64,000 nucleotides of DNA from Acetobacter persici JCM 25330 (GCF_000613905.1 NZ_BAJW01000010.1:1-64000); one strand, 5' to 3'. Positions 1-12,147 are shown, numbered from the stretch's first letter. The notes: generated by a model from the letters alone, not told the origin. Program-made: numbers and translations.

Positions 1-836
1 CGCGCCTGTGGGCCGTAATAATCGCCATCCCGCGCGGCGGGTGAGAGTGCGGCATATAGCAGCGGTTCCGCGCCACGGGCGGCAGACTGCCCCATAACAC
101 GCAGGATCGCGGTGCCAAGCACGCGTTCGGCCTTGCCCACAGCATCCGGCAGGCTGGAGGCCGGGCCGTTGGCGATAATGGAGGTAGAAGACCAGCCCGG
201 ATGCGCTGCGCGGGAATGGATGTTCCAGCCATTCTCTCCGGCACGGCGGGCCAGTTCCCGTGCAAACAGCAGATTGGCCAGTTTGCTTTGCTGATACGCG
301 CCAAACGGGCTGTAGCGATGGCGGGACTGCAAATCATCAAACTGGATGGTGTTTTTGCAGGCAGCCAGACTGGCGACAGTCACAACCGTGCCGCCACCGG
401 AAGCGGCTTCCAGTAGTGCGCGCAGGCGGGTGGTCAGTGCAAAATGGCCCAGATGGTTGGTGCCAAACTGCATCTCAAACCCGTCTGCTGTTTCCTGCCT
501 GTGGGCAAGGGCCATGACGCCAGCATTATTCACCAGAAAATCCAGCGTGCGGGTGCGTGCGGCCACGTCCGCAGCACAGGCGGCAATGGAGTCGAGCGAG
601 GACAGGTCGAGCGTCAGCAGGTCCGCCTCAGCGCCGGGGCAGCGCGTCTGAAGGGCTGCCAGAGCGGCTTCGCCTTTCGCTTTACTGCGTACGGGCAGCA
701 GCAGGCGTGCGCCTCGTGTGGCCAGACCACAGGCAACTTCAAACCCAAGGCCGCTATTGCCGCCCGTCACCAGTGCCACGCGGCCTTTCAGGCCGGGCTG
801 GCGGTTGGTCACGGACCATTCGTGCTTACCGATCAT
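1..836 (-). CDS. Short-chain dehydrogenase/reductase, 3' end outside window
   Basis: Reading the minus strand from the ATG at 836 gives 278 codons with no stop before the window edge. The protein shows the classical SDR fold: a TGGNSGLG nucleotide-binding motif near residue 24, NNAGV near residue 102, and the catalytic YQQSK motif near residue 180. The sequence style (GTNHLGHFALT, then AHPGW after the active site) resembles the retinol/protochlorophyllide-reductase-like SDRs that use NADP(H). The substrate cannot be named. The start overlaps the stop of the upstream DedA gene as ATGA, so the two are probably translationally coupled. The C-terminus is missing. Confidence 0.9.
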   Translation of the reverse strand, partial: MIGKHEWSVTNRQPGLKGRVALVTGGNSGLGFEVACGLATRGARLLLPVRSKAKGEAALAALQTRCPGAEADLLTLDLSSLDSIAACAADVAARTRTLDFLVNNAGVMALAHRQETADGFEMQFGTNHLGHFALTTRLRALLEAASGGGTVVTVASLAACKNTIQFDDLQSRHRYSPFGAYQQSKLANLLFARELARRAGENGWNIHSRAAHPGWSSTSIIANGPASSLPDAVGKAERVLGTAILRVMGQSAARGAEPLLYAALSPAARDGDYYGPQA

Positions 837-1516
837 GAGGGCATAATCCGCAGGCGTTCATCTTTTTCTGCTGCCGCCAAGGCTTCCTCCGTCAGACGTT
901 TTTCATTGCGTTTCAGGAAAAGGAACGAGACGACGATGATGGTCGCGGCGCAAACCCCAAAGACAATTCCCAGTGGTCCGGAAAGCCGCAAAACCTCGTT
1001 CCCCAGCAAATAGGTGCAGATGGCATAGCCGCCTGCCCAGCAGATGCCGCCCAGCGCATTATGCCATAGGAACGTATGCCAGGGCATATGGTTCGCCCCG
1101 GCCAGCAGCGCGACAAACATCCGCAGCACGGCAATAAAACGGCCAAAAAAGACAACCGACCCACCATGTTTGAGGAATACATAGCGCCCCAGCAGCAGGC
1201 GGTTGGGGGTCAGACCAAATTTGGGACCATATTTCTGTAACAGCCGCAGGCCCAGCGCCCGGCCAATCAGATAGCCAAAATTATCCCCCATAATCGCGCC
1301 AATCACGGCGGCAATGACCACCCCACTGATATTGAGCTTATGGGTCGTCGCGCAGAACAGCGCGCCGGTGATGATCAGACTCTCGGCAGGCAGCGGAAAC
1401 CCCATGCTTTCAAGCATGACCACCACACCAATCACGGCATAGCCGTAATGGGAGAACAGGCTGTTCAGGTAATGCAGTGAAAAAATGGATTCGAGAGAGT
1501 GTAACAGGATAAACAA
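833..1516 (-). CDS. DedA-family inner-membrane protein
   Basis: 227 aa, typical for the DedA/VTT (SNARE-associated) family. Visible family marks are the early ESMGFPLPAES segment near residue 35, the GAIMGDNFGYLIGR segment near residue 72, and the FGRFIAVLRMFVALLAG segment near residue 125. Four to five hydrophobic stretches are present. DedA proteins are proposed undecaprenyl-phosphate or phospholipid transporters and matter for envelope integrity and membrane potential; the specific role here is unknown. It overlaps the downstream SDR gene by four bases (ATGA), forming a two-gene unit. It diverges from the S9 peptidase gene across a 251-bp spacer with no obvious regulatory repeat. Confidence 0.9.
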   Translation of the reverse strand: MFILLHSLESIFSLHYLNSLFSHYGYAVIGVVVMLESMGFPLPAESLIITGALFCATTHKLNISGVVIAAVIGAIMGDNFGYLIGRALGLRLLQKYGPKFGLTPNRLLLGRYVFLKHGGSVVFFGRFIAVLRMFVALLAGANHMPWHTFLWHNALGGICWAGGYAICTYLLGNEVLRLSGPLGIVFGVCAATIIVVSFLFLKRNEKRLTEEALAAAEKDERLRIMPS

Positions 1517-1767
1517 TCCACTTCAGGCTGGGCGTGTGACAAAGGGTGCAGCAGGAACAGTCTCCGTTGCAAGCTGTCAAGTGCTGCGGTGTTACAGGTT
1601 ACAGGCCAGCAGGAGCGGCGTGGCGGATACCCTTCTTCTACCCCGCATGTCTGCCGGGGCCGGTTTTTCCTGCCAGATGCCTGTCTCTGGCGTCCATATT
1701 ACGGTCTGATGGCATATAGATTACGGTTTGAGAGAACCGACAGCAGCAGCCTTGGAGAGCCTTTATT

Positions 1768-3729
1768 ATGTCTGATCTGACTTTTTCGTCCTCCACACGG
1801 CCGCAGGGCGCGCCGCCTATGCCCTGCGGCACATGGCCCTCGCGCGTTACGGCGGCTCTGGTGGCGGGGAAAACGCTCTCGCTGTCTGAAGTCAGTGCCA
1901 ATGGCAATGCCGTGTTCTGGCTTGAGCGTCGCCCGGCGGAAAAAGGCCGGTCTGTTCTGATGCGCTGGACCGAACGGGACGGCGTGACGGAAGCTCTGCC
2001 CGCCAGTTTTGATGTCGCGACCCGTGTGCATGAATATGGCGGGGGGGCTTATGCCGCACGCGCCGGGCGTCTTGCATTTTCGGACAAACAGACCGGCGCC
2101 GTCTGGCTGGTGCCGCAGGCGGGCGTGCAGCCTGTGCGCATCACGCAGGGGCAGGATCTACGCTATGCGGATCTGCGGTTTGACCGCCTCGCGACAACCG
2201 TTCTGGTAGTGCGGGAAGATCATCGCGCTTCCGGTGAGGCCAAGGCTGCTCTGGTGGCGCTGAAACTCCCGGCAGGCAACGCGCCGGCGGAAGAGGTTGT
2301 TCTGTATAGCGGCCCGGATTTTCTGTCGTCTCCGTCGGTCTCGCCAGACGGCGCGCGTATGGCGTGGGTTGAGTGGCAGCATCCGGACATGCCGTGGGAC
2401 GCCACACGCCTGTGTCTGGCCGATGTGGAGCGCGATGCGGAAGGCCGGATTACGGCTCTGCGTAACCGCCGTGTTCTGGCCGGGGCAGAGCAGCGCGAAT
2501 CCGTCCTTGAACCTCGCTGGACGGAAGACGGGCACCTGCTGAGCATCTCGGACCGTTCGGGCTGCTGGACGGTCTGGGCTGTTCAGCAGACCGAGGGCTC
2601 TTCTGCGCTGGTACGCTGCACCATGCCGGAGGGTGAAATTGGCCAGCCTGCGTGGGTGTTTGGTCAGCGCAGTTATCAGCCATTGCCAGAGGGAGGCTGT
2701 CTGGTGCTGGCGGTGCGCGATGGCCGGACGGCCTGCCTGCATCAGCCCGAGCATGGGCAGGCAACTGCCTTTATGGCCCATGCTGATCAGTGCCCGGTGC
2801 CGCTGGCGGATGGACGGTTTGCCTGGCTGGAGGTGTCGGGGGACGCCATGCCTGCTGTGGTGGTCGGGAGCGGAGCGCAGGGGGTGGAACAGGTTCTGCA
2901 ACGTGCCGCAGAGCTGGACCTTGCGCCTGCGGATATTGCACGAGCGGAAACCATTCGTTTCCCGGTGCCGGGGCAGGAGGGTGTTGCGGGCCACGCTCTG
3001 TTCTACCCGCCCGCCAACAGCCGGGCCTCCGTGCCGGAGGGCATGTTACCCCCCATGATTGTGCAGGTGCACGGCGGGCCGACAGCCCGTGCGCAGGAAG
3101 GGTTTTCCTTCAAGGTGCAGTGGTGGACGTCTCGCGGATTCGCGGTGCTGGATGTGAATTACGGCGGCTCCACCGGATTCGGCCGAGCATGGCGGGAACG
3201 GCTGAGCGGCGCATGGGGCGTGGTGGATGTGGCGGATTGTATCGCCGCTTGCCAGCATATGGTGGCCACGGGCCGCGTGGACCCGAAGCGTCTTGCTATT
3301 CGCGGTTCCAGCGCGGGCGGCATGACCGTCCTGGTAGCCCTTGCCGAATCGGACCTGTTTGCGGCCGGTGTCAGCCTCTATGGGGTGACAGATCTGCGGG
3401 CACTGGCGCAGGAGACACACAAGTTTGAGGCGCGGTATCTGGACGCGCTGATCGGCCCATGGCCGGAAGCCGAGGCCATCTATCTGGCGCGGTCACCGCT
3501 GTCTGTTGCGCATAAAATCAAGGCGGCCGTTCTGCTATTGCAGGGCTCTGATGATAAGGTTGTGCCACCGGGGCAGGCGCATGCCATGGCCAGAGCACTG
3601 GAAGAGGCAGGCTCTCCCTGCACTCTGCATGAATTCCCCGGTGAGGGGCATGGCTTCCGGCAGGAAGGGACAATTCGCAAAGCACTCGAAGAAGAATTGG
3701 CCTTTTATGGTCGCGTTTTCGGGTTTTAA
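1768..3729 (+). CDS. S9-family serine peptidase (acylaminoacyl/dipeptidyl peptidase type)
   Basis: 653 aa, intact. The N-terminal ~380 residues look like the beta-propeller of prolyl oligopeptidases (repeated SPDGARMAW- and RWTEDGHLLSISD-like blades). The C-terminal alpha/beta hydrolase domain carries the oxyanion motif VHGGP, the nucleophile elbow GSSAGG, the Asp loop LLLQGSDDKVVPP and the His loop GEGHGF, so the triad is complete. It probably cleaves short peptides or acyl-amino acids in the cytoplasm; no signal peptide is evident. It is transcribed alone and ends at a strong bidirectional terminator. Confidence 0.9.
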   Translation: MSDLTFSSSTRPQGAPPMPCGTWPSRVTAALVAGKTLSLSEVSANGNAVFWLERRPAEKGRSVLMRWTERDGVTEALPASFDVATRVHEYGGGAYAARAGRLAFSDKQTGAVWLVPQAGVQPVRITQGQDLRYADLRFDRLATTVLVVREDHRASGEAKAALVALKLPAGNAPAEEVVLYSGPDFLSSPSVSPDGARMAWVEWQHPDMPWDATRLCLADVERDAEGRITALRNRRVLAGAEQRESVLEPRWTEDGHLLSISDRSGCWTVWAVQQTEGSSALVRCTMPEGEIGQPAWVFGQRSYQPLPEGGCLVLAVRDGRTACLHQPEHGQATAFMAHADQCPVPLADGRFAWLEVSGDAMPAVVVGSGAQGVEQVLQRAAELDLAPADIARAETIRFPVPGQEGVAGHALFYPPANSRASVPEGMLPPMIVQVHGGPTARAQEGFSFKVQWWTSRGFAVLDVNYGGSTGFGRAWRERLSGAWGVVDVADCIAACQHMVATGRVDPKRLAIRGSSAGGMTVLVALAESDLFAAGVSLYGVTDLRALAQETHKFEARYLDALIGPWPEAEAIYLARSPLSVAHKIKAAVLLLQGSDDKVVPPGQAHAMARALEEAGSPCTLHEFPGEGHGFRQEGTIRKALEEELAFYGRVFGF

Positions 3730-3821
3730 CAGCCTGCGCAGGGGATACGTTTTTGTGATCAATAAAAACCTTCCGGCGCGGCGACGTTTTTTTATCTGCG
3801 GACGTTAAGACCCAAAAAAGG

Positions 3822-3860
3822 AAAAGGCCGAATCCTCCTCCCGGACGATTCGGCCTTTTT
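3822..3860. terminator. Bidirectional rho-independent terminator
   Basis: A 13-bp perfect inverted repeat (AAAAGGCCGAATC ... GATTCGGCCTTTT) flanked by A and T runs lies between the convergent S9 peptidase and malic enzyme genes, so it can serve both strands. Confidence 0.9.
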
Positions 3861-3887
3861 GCATGCGCTGGCGGGTTATCGCCGGGG

Positions 3888-5521
3888 TCAGTCCTTATAG
3901 CCCGGCGTATAGATCAGGCTTTCAATCCATTCCCGGATATCCTGCGGGCGTTCCACCGTGGCTGCGCCCTGATCAAAAATGAATTCGGCAATGCGGGTGG
4001 CGGAGGTGATGGAGACTTCCAGAATCTCGCTCTGCGGCGGGAACAGGCGGCCACGCTCCTGTGCGGCAGGATCAACCTGATCCGCCAGTGCCTTCGCGGC
4101 CTTGATCACCATATCATCGGTAATCAGGTCCGGGCATGTGGCGTAGACAGCCAGCCCCAGAGCCGGGAAAATATAGAAATTATTGGCCTGCCCCGGATAG
4201 AAGGTCTTCTCGTTCAGCGTGACTTCCGGATATTGCAGGCCAGCGGCAAACAGCGCCCGGCCATCGGACCAGCTATAAGCCTGTTCAGCCGTGCATTCTG
4301 CGTTTTTGGCAGGCAGAGAGAGCGCGAAAATAACGGGGCGCTCGTTCAGCGCCGCCATTTCTTCCACAACGGCCTGCGTAAAGGCCCCCCCACAGGTGGA
4401 AACACCAATCAGAACGGTCGGCTTTACAGCTTTGATCGTGGCTAGAAGGTCACTTGAGGGCGGCATGTGCTTCGCAAAACGGGCCTGTTGGGGGGAGAGG
4501 TCGGTGCGGGAGGTTTCCAGCAGACCGTCCACATCCATCAGCGTCATGCGGGAGACCGCATCGGCTTCTGACAGGCCTTCCTTCTGCATGGCCGTAACCA
4601 GCATAGTGGCAATGCCCAGACCAGAGGAACCAGCACCTAGGAACAGGACGCGCTGCTTCGTCAGAGGCTCGTTCTTGATGCGGAGCGCGGTAATCAGGCC
4701 CGCAAGAGTAACCGCCGCGGTGCCCTGAATGTCATCATTATAACAGCGGACACGTGGGAAATATTTTTCCAGATACCGGATGGCATCCGTGCCTTTCCAG
4801 TCTTCAAAATGCAGGCAGCAGCGGGGGAAGACGGTCTGCACGGCCTGCACAAACTCTTCCACAAACTCGTCCAGCACGTCCTGAGAGGGCGGTTCGCGCC
4901 GCAGGCCGAGATAAAGCGGGTCAGCCCGCAGCGCACTATTGGTCGTGCCGATATCAAGCTGGATGGGGAGCAGCACTTTTGGCGGCACCGCCCCGCAGGC
5001 CGTATAGAGGTTGAGCTTGCCGATGGGGATACCCATCCGTTTACGCCGATATCGCCCAGCCCCAGAATGCGGCCCCCCGTGGTCACGCAAATCACCCGGA
5101 CATCATCCACCGGCCAGTTGCGCAGCACCTCTTCAATCCGGCCTTTCATCTCCAGACTGATGTACATGCCACGGGGGCGGCGATAGATATGGCTGAACTG
5201 CTGGCAGACGGCAGCCAGCGTCGGCGCATAGATAATGGGCACAAACTTGGCCGGGTTGGACATCAGAACCCGGTAAAACAGGGTCTCGTTCTGGTCCCGC
5301 AGGCCGCTCAGATAAATATAGCGCTCAAGGTCACTGGGTTTGGCTTCCAGATGCCGGTGAATACGCTCAACCTGCCGGTCCAGACTTTCAACGTGGGTTG
5401 GCAAAAGCCCTTCCAGACCATACTGCCGCCGCTCCTCAGCCGTAAAAGCTGTACCCTTGTTCTGACTGGCGTCATTCAGGAGGGACATTCCCCGGGGGTG
5501 AGGTGTGGAGGCTGTTGGCAT
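3888..5521 (-). CDS. maeA: NAD-dependent malic enzyme (one frame break)
   Basis: Oxidative decarboxylation of malate to pyruvate with NAD+, cytoplasmic. Residues 1-160 include the AEERRQYGLEGLLP and IIYAPTLAAVCQQFSHIYRRPRG blocks; after the break come MGIPIGKLNLYTACG, FEDWKGTDAIRYLEKY, the CYNDDIQGTAAV metal/active-site motif and the NAD-binding GAGSSGLG. The frame is lost near 5036, where GTAAACGGATGGG lacks one base after GG. Restoring it gives 544 aa, close to the usual SfcA-type length. The ATG at 5521 is preferred because of GAAGGG six bases upstream. The break is probably a sequencing error. The gene lies downstream of nusG but after a terminator. Confidence 0.88.
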
Positions 5522-5539
5522 TATAAACCCTTCAAACAT

Positions 5540-5796
5540 GTGAGACCGGCAAACACATTTCCTAACGAAAAACGGCAGAAAAATGCGGTTCTTATTTTTA
5601 TGGCGTCGAAAGTAACAAAATTTTCAGTGCGGAAGTCTGAGAATTTCAAGAGGGAGCCATGTTCTGCGCAGAAAATAACAGGAGGCTGACTCCCGCTCTG
5701 CCACTGGAATTTTCCATACAAGGCTAGAGAGAGGGAGGTCTGCTTTGTACCCTCAGAACGCTGCATCGCGCAGACAGTTCAGGAACGCAGCGCATA
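5540..5796. other. Gene-free spacer upstream of malic enzyme
   Basis: No convincing ORF or RNA is visible. The part near 5590-5640 is AT-rich and probably holds the malic enzyme promoter on the minus strand; no clear operator repeat was found. Confidence 0.4.
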
Positions 5797-5831
5797 AAAA
5801 AAGAGGCGGCACAGGGCCACCTCTTTTTAAA
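5797..5831. terminator. nusG terminator
   Basis: A hairpin of AAAAAGAGG and CCTCTTTTT arms with an inner GGC/GCC pair and A/T flanks lies 30 bp past the nusG stop on the minus strand. Confidence 0.8.
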
Positions 5832-5859
5832 ATATCTCAGATCCGCAAACTGGACGGGC

Positions 5860-6390
5860 TCAGAGTTTTTCAACCTGACCATATTCCAGATCGACCGGGG
5901 TCGAACGACCGAAGATGGAAACGCTGACTTTCAGGCGTCCCTTTTCTTCATCAATTTCTTCAATCACCCCGTTGAAGGAGGTAAACGGCCCATCCGCCAC
6001 GCGGATCTGCTCGCCCACTTCGAACGTCACGGCAGAACGCGGATGCTGGATGCCTTCCTGCGCCTGCTTGATGATCCGTTCAGCCTCTGCTGCGGAAATG
6101 GGGGTCGGGCGGTTCTTGGTGCCAAGGAAGCCCGTAACTTTCGGGGTATCCTTGACCAGATGCCAGGACTCATCCGTCATTTCCATCTTCGCCAGCACAT
6201 AGCCGGGGAAGAATTTGCGTTCAGCATTCACTTTCTGGCCGCGACGCATCTCGATGACTTCTTCTGAGGGAACCAGAATTTCATCAATATGGTCAGCAAG
6301 GCCCTTCTGTTCTGCCTGCTCGCGAATATGCTGGGCGATTTTTTTCTCGAAGCCCGAATAGACGTGGACCACGTACCAACGTTTGGCCAT
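5860..6390 (-). CDS. nusG: Transcription termination/antitermination factor NusG
   Basis: 176 aa. The N-terminal NGN domain begins [15 protein letters not shown] and contains the [23 protein letters not shown] block; the C-terminal KOW domain contains [17 protein letters not shown] and ends in the typical LEYGQVEKL. NusG binds RNA polymerase, increases processivity, and couples transcription to Rho and to the ribosome. It follows secE with a 9-bp gap. In many alphaproteobacteria rplK follows nusG; here a terminator and malic enzyme come next, so the ribosomal-protein cluster must be elsewhere. Confidence 0.97.
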   Translation of the reverse strand: MAKRWYVVHVYSGFEKKIAQHIREQAEQKGLADHIDEILVPSEEVIEMRRGQKVNAERKFFPGYVLAKMEMTDESWHLVKDTPKVTGFLGTKNRPTPISAAEAERIIKQAQEGIQHPRSAVTFEVGEQIRVADGPFTSFNGVIEEIDEEKGRLKVSVSIFGRSTPVDLEYGQVEKL

Positions 6391-6399
6391 GTCGTTTCC

Positions 6400-6594
6400 T
6401 CAGCCTCCCAGCCCGAACAATTGACGCACGCCGAGACCAATCAGCTGGTCAACGACAAAAAAGAAAACAGATGCAAGGCCAGCCATGGCAAGAACAGCAC
6501 CTGTTGTGATGAAAGTTGCACGTCGGGACGGCCATGTGACCCGTTCGGCCTCGGCACGCACATCACGCAGAAACTTACCGGGACTGACCGACAC
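6400..6594 (-). CDS. secE: Preprotein translocase subunit SecE
   Basis: 64 aa, the usual short bacterial SecE with one C-terminal transmembrane helix. The amphipathic segment PGKFLRDVRAEAERVTWPSR carries the conserved VTWPSR motif, and the following hydrophobic stretch spans the membrane. It is the essential clamp subunit of SecYEG. It lies between tRNA-Trp and nusG, the conserved bacterial arrangement, and is presumably cotranscribed with nusG. Confidence 0.96.
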   Translation of the reverse strand: MSVSPGKFLRDVRAEAERVTWPSRRATFITTGAVLAMAGLASVFFFVVDQLIGLGVRQLFGLGG

Positions 6595-6708
6595 GCACTA
6601 TCCTCTCTCCGCTGCCCGGCCCGGTGTGATCCGGACAGACGGCGCAGCCAATATTCTCTCTGTCAGAAAACGCCGCAGGCTCTGCGGGGCTTTCCAGCCA
6701 GTGTTGTC

Positions 6709-6785
6709 TGGCAGGGGTGGAGGGTCTCGAACCCGCAACCTCCGGTTTTGGAGACCGGCGCTCTAGCCAATTGAGCTACACCCCT
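6709..6785 (-). tRNA. tRNA-Trp (anticodon CCA)
   Basis: The cloverleaf reads on the minus strand: acceptor AGGGGTG/CACCCCT, D-arm GCTC...GAGC, anticodon loop CTCCAAA giving CCA, and T-loop TTCGAGA. The 3' CCA is encoded (6709-6711). It sits just upstream of secE, the classic bacterial position. Confidence 0.97.
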
Positions 6786-7010
6786 GCAGTCCGACAAGCC
6801 GACGCGGAAAGCAGGTATAACGGAAATCCGTCAGCCTGACCACCCATAGCGGCCCGTGCAGGAGGCGGAAGAAAATATGTTGCGGCCCTAAAGTCAAGAG
6901 GCAGAAAACAATATCCTGCCAGAATGTGACAAGACGGTGAAAAAAGTCCCCGTGTCAGGGGCTTGCGAAAGGCGATGCTTTGGGGGTAAAGAGAAACCCA
7001 CAAACCGAGC

Positions 7011-7084
7011 GCGGGCGTAGCATAGTGGTAATGCAGTAGCCTTCCAAGCTTCTGAGGAGGGTTCGATTCCCTCCGTCCGCTCCA
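7011..7084 (+). tRNA. tRNA-Gly (anticodon TCC)
   Basis: Acceptor GCGGGCG/CGTCCGC, D-arm GCAT...ATGC, anticodon loop CTTCCAA giving TCC, T-arm GAGGG/CCCTC with loop TTCGATT, and an encoded CCA. The anticodon stem has one T-T mismatch at its second pair. Confidence 0.94.
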
Positions 7085-7579
7085 GTAAATTCCCAAAAAT
7101 AAAAAATTTTCGTCCCCCGTGGTGAGATCTGCTTTTGCGGTGTCCGGATGCCGTTGGCTGCTACCGGAGGCCAAATGATCATGGACCTAACGTACGCGGT
7201 GATATGGATTCGCACTTTTTTGGGTGCCCTCTCCATTACAGCCCTGCAAAATTTGCCCGGCCCCTTCTTTCCCGCGTCCCGTCGATTGAAGGTAACATTT
7301 CAGGAAAAGATTTTCGGTGTTGTTTTTCGGGGCGGCGGATACGGAAAAGTCGAGTGTGCCGTCGCTTCCTGAGATGTTTTTTTGCCGGAAAGGTCATTTT
7401 CCTGCCGGTGGAGGAATGAAAACCGGGGGTGCCCGCTCATTTTGGGCGAAGCTGCCGGTTGCGTGGCAGGTTTCAGCATGCTAGAGGCCGCGCCGACGCA
7501 TGCTTGTGGCTCCTATACAGCCAGAGGCGGAGTCATGTATGTGGAATGCCGGCGCGCACAGAAGGAAAGAGCCTAAAGA
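7085..7579. other. Leader region of the ATP synthase operon
   Basis: A 495-bp stretch without a supportable gene. The first 35 bases after tRNA-Gly are A/T-rich. The rest presumably holds the atp promoter and a long untranslated leader; no conserved riboswitch or clear terminator was recognised. Short ORFs here have no family features and no good ribosome binding sites. Confidence 0.4.
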
Positions 7580-8164
7580 GTGGTGGCCTCGGGCGTAACG
7601 ACAGCACAATCTGTTGCTTTTGCTTCCAACGGTCTTGAAGGCCGTTATGCAACTGCGCTTTATGAACTCGCAGCGGAACAGCAGCAGCTGGATGCAGTGC
7701 TTGATGAATGTGCGGCACTTGCCCGCCTGATTGATGAAAGTGCTCCGTTGCGCACTGTTCTGGATGATCGGCGGCTTGATATCCGTGTTTCCCGCAAGGC
7801 TGTTCTGGCCGTGCTGGACGCACAGGGTTTTTGCCAGACTCTTAAGAATTTCGTGGGTGTTGTTGCTGACAACCGCCGTCTGCCAAATCTGCGGCAGATC
7901 ATGGCGGCAGTCGATGCCCTCGCTTCAGCCCGCCGTGGGGAAGTGGTTGCGGATGTCACATCTGCTCAGCCGCTTACCACCACGCAGCGCGCCCAGCTTC
8001 AGGTCCGTCTGGCCGAAGCCGGTTATTCCCGCATTACTATCCGTGAGCGTGTCGATTCCTCCCTTCTCGGCGGCCTTGTCGTCCGTGTTGGGGCCAAGCT
8101 TTATGACGCCAGTCTTCAGACCCGCCTGTTTCGTTTGCATTACGCCATGAAGGGAGCCGCGTGA
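7580..8164 (+). CDS. atpH: F1 ATP synthase delta subunit
   Basis: 194 aa from a GTG start (a second GTG follows directly). The protein has the delta/OSCP pattern: [11 protein letters not shown] near residue 20, [17 protein letters not shown] near residue 88, and the C-terminal [25 protein letters not shown] signature. Delta joins F1 to the peripheral stalk. It is the first gene of atpHAGDC, and its TGA overlaps the atpA ATG by one base. F0 genes are absent from the window, as expected for Rhodospirillales, where F0 and F1 are separate operons. Confidence 0.95.
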   Translation: MVASGVTTAQSVAFASNGLEGRYATALYELAAEQQQLDAVLDECAALARLIDESAPLRTVLDDRRLDIRVSRKAVLAVLDAQGFCQTLKNFVGVVADNRRLPNLRQIMAAVDALASARRGEVVADVTSAQPLTTTQRAQLQVRLAEAGYSRITIRERVDSSLLGGLVVRVGAKLYDASLQTRLFRLHYAMKGAA

Positions 8165-9699
8165 TGGAAATCCGTCCCGCAGAGATTTCGGATATCCTCA
8201 AGCAGCAGATTGCTTCGTTCGACAAAGAATCTGATGTTGTCGAAACCGGCACTGTTCTGTCTGTCGGCGACGGCATTGCCCGTGTGTTCGGCCTGCAGCA
8301 TGTGATGGCAGGGGAGCTGGTTGAGTTCCCGGGCTCCGGCCAGAAAGGCATGGCGCTGAACCTTGAGAGCGATAACGTTGGTATCGTGATCTTCGGTGAT
8401 GACACCAACATCCGTGAAGGTGACACCGTCAGCCGTTCCGGTGTGGTGGTTGAAGTCCCGACAGGCAAAGGCCTGCTGGGGCGCGTTGTTGACGGTCTGG
8501 GCAACCCGATCGACGGCAAAGGCCCGCTGGCCGATGTTGAAATGCGCCGCGCTGAAGTGAAGGCCCCCGGCATCATGCCGCGTCAGTCCGTCAGCGAACC
8601 GATGCAGACCGGCATTAAAGCCATTGACGCCCTCGTGCCCGTTGGCCGTGGTCAGCGTGAGCTGGTGATTGGTGACCGTCAGACCGGCAAGACCACCATT
8701 CTGACCGATACGATCCTCGCGCAGAAAACCGTTAACGACGAAGGCGACGACAAAAAGTCCCTTTACTGCATTTACGTTGCAGTTGGTCAGAAGCGTTCCA
8801 CGGTTGCACAGCTCGTGCGTCTGCTGGAAGAAAAAGGCGCGATGAAATACTCCATCGTCGTCGCTGCAACCGCGTCCGATCCGGCTCCGCTCCAGTATCT
8901 GGCACCGTATGCTGCCTGCGCTATGGGTGAGTATTTCCGTGATAACGGCATGCACGCTCTGATCTGCTATGATGACCTGTCCAAGCAGGCTGTGGCGTAC
9001 CGCCAGATGTCCCTGCTGCTGCGTCGTCCGCCGGGCCGTGAAGCCTATCCGGGTGACGTGTTCTACCTGCACTCCCGTCTGCTCGAACGCGCTGCAAAAA
9101 TGTCTGACGCTAACGGCGCCGGCTCTCTGACGGCTCTGCCGGTCATTGAAACGCAGGCTGGTGACGTCTCTGCTTACATCCCGACGAACGTGATCTCCAT
9201 CACGGACGGCCAGATCTTCCTTGAGACCGATCTGTTCTACCGTGGTATCCGTCCGGCCGTGAACGTGGGTGGCTCCGTCTCCCGCGTTGGTTCTGCCGCG
9301 CAGATCAAGGCGATGAAGCAGGTTGCTGGCAAGATTAAGCTGGAACTGGCTCAGTATCGTGAAATGGCTGCGTTCTCGCAGTTCGCGTCCGATCTAGACC
9401 CGGCAACGCAGAAGCAGCTTGCCCGTGGTGCCCGTCTGGTTGAACTGCTCAAGCAGCCCCAGTCTTCTCCCCTGACGGTTGAAGAACAGGTGATTGTCCT
9501 TTTCGCAGGCACCCGCGGCTTCATTGACGGCATCGCTGTTGATAAGGTTGTGGCGTGGGAACACGCTCTGCTGGCTGATCTGCCGAACGGTGGCAAAGAT
9601 ATTCTGGTAACCATTGGTAAAGAGCGTCAGCTGTCCAAAGACACTGAAGCCCGCCTGACGGAATATCTGACAACCTTCAACCGCAACTTCGGCGGCTGA
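8164..9699 (+). CDS. atpA: F1 ATP synthase alpha subunit
   Basis: 511 aa from the ATG at 8164, which overlaps the atpH stop; a GTG one codon earlier is possible. It starts [16 protein letters not shown]. The P-loop is GDRQTGKT near residue 170; [31 protein letters not shown] is the typical alpha-subunit block, and the C-terminus ends in TFNRNFGG. It forms the non-catalytic nucleotide sites of F1. The frame is intact. Confidence 0.98.
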   Translation: MEIRPAEISDILKQQIASFDKESDVVETGTVLSVGDGIARVFGLQHVMAGELVEFPGSGQKGMALNLESDNVGIVIFGDDTNIREGDTVSRSGVVVEVPTGKGLLGRVVDGLGNPIDGKGPLADVEMRRAEVKAPGIMPRQSVSEPMQTGIKAIDALVPVGRGQRELVIGDRQTGKTTILTDTILAQKTVNDEGDDKKSLYCIYVAVGQKRSTVAQLVRLLEEKGAMKYSIVVAATASDPAPLQYLAPYAACAMGEYFRDNGMHALICYDDLSKQAVAYRQMSLLLRRPPGREAYPGDVFYLHSRLLERAAKMSDANGAGSLTALPVIETQAGDVSAYIPTNVISITDGQIFLETDLFYRGIRPAVNVGGSVSRVGSAAQIKAMKQVAGKIKLELAQYREMAAFSQFASDLDPATQKQLARGARLVELLKQPQSSPLTVEEQVIVLFAGTRGFIDGIAVDKVVAWEHALLADLPNGGKDILVTIGKERQLSKDTEARLTEYLTTFNRNFGG

Positions 9700-9716
9700 G
9701 GAGCAGGACCTAATCC

Positions 9717-10615
9717 ATGGCTTCCCTCAAGGAACTCCGCGCTCGTATCGGAAGTATCAAGTCGACACGGAAGATCACCAGCGCGATGAAAATGGTCGCG
9801 GCCGCAAAATTGCGCCGCGCCCAGGCCAGTGCTGAGGCGGCTCGTCCGTATGCAGCCGCCATGCGGCGGATGCTGGGTGAACTTGCTGCTGCCACGAAGG
9901 GGGAAGAAGGTGCACCGCGTCTTCTGGCCGGAACGGGGCAGGATAAGGTTCATCTGCTGATCCCGATCACGAGTGATCGCGGACTGTGCGGTGGCTTTAA
10001 CTCCAACGTGCATCGCCTGACGCTCCAGACCATTAAGAAACTTCAGGCTGAAGGCAAAACCGTCAAACTGCTGCCGGTTGGCCGTCGCGCCTGAACTTTT
10101 TTAACCGCGAACATGCAGACCTGATCGTTGACAAGGTCATCGGTTTTAGCGGCAAGGAAGTTCCGTTTTCTGTGGCGAGCGACCTCGGCGATAAAGTGAA
10201 TGCCTTGCTGGAGTCTGGTGAAATCGACGTTTGCACGCTTGTGTTCAACAAGTTCCAGAACGCGATGACGCAGACACCGGCCTGCCTGCAGCTTGTGCCG
10301 ATGGTGATGGATGATGCCCCGGCAAAAGCCGGTGCCGCCGCTGCCACGGCGGAAGATGCGGCACAGTATGAATTTGAACCGGATGAAGCAACGCTGCTGG
10401 CAATGCTGCTTCCGCGGAACCTGCAGGTTCAGATCTACGCTTCGCTGCTGGAAACAGCCGCAGGTGAGAACGGCGCCCGCATGACGGCCATGGATAACGC
10501 AACGCGCAATGCAGGCCGGACTATCGACAGTCTGAGCAAGGTCTATAACCGGACCCGTCAGACCAATATTACTAACGAACTGATCGAAATCATTTCGGGC
10601 GCACAGGCTGTCTGA
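9717..10615 (+). CDS. atpG: F1 ATP synthase gamma subunit (one frame break)
   Basis: The central rotor shaft of F1. The N-terminus [20 protein letters not shown] and the [15 protein letters not shown] motif are diagnostic, as is the C-terminal [16 protein letters not shown] helix. The frame breaks near 10088 in CGTCGCGCCTGAAC; one extra G would read [13 protein letters not shown] and join both halves into 299 aa. The gene is essential for respiration-linked ATP synthesis and the rest of the operon is in order, so a base-calling deletion is much more likely than a mutation. Confidence 0.95.
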
Positions 10616-10643
10616 GCCCGCTCGTTTGCCCCGCAGGAGCTGA

Positions 10644-12119
<1,476 letters not shown>

Positions 12120-12147
12120 CAGCCGGTTCCGGGAAGGAACAGCATTC

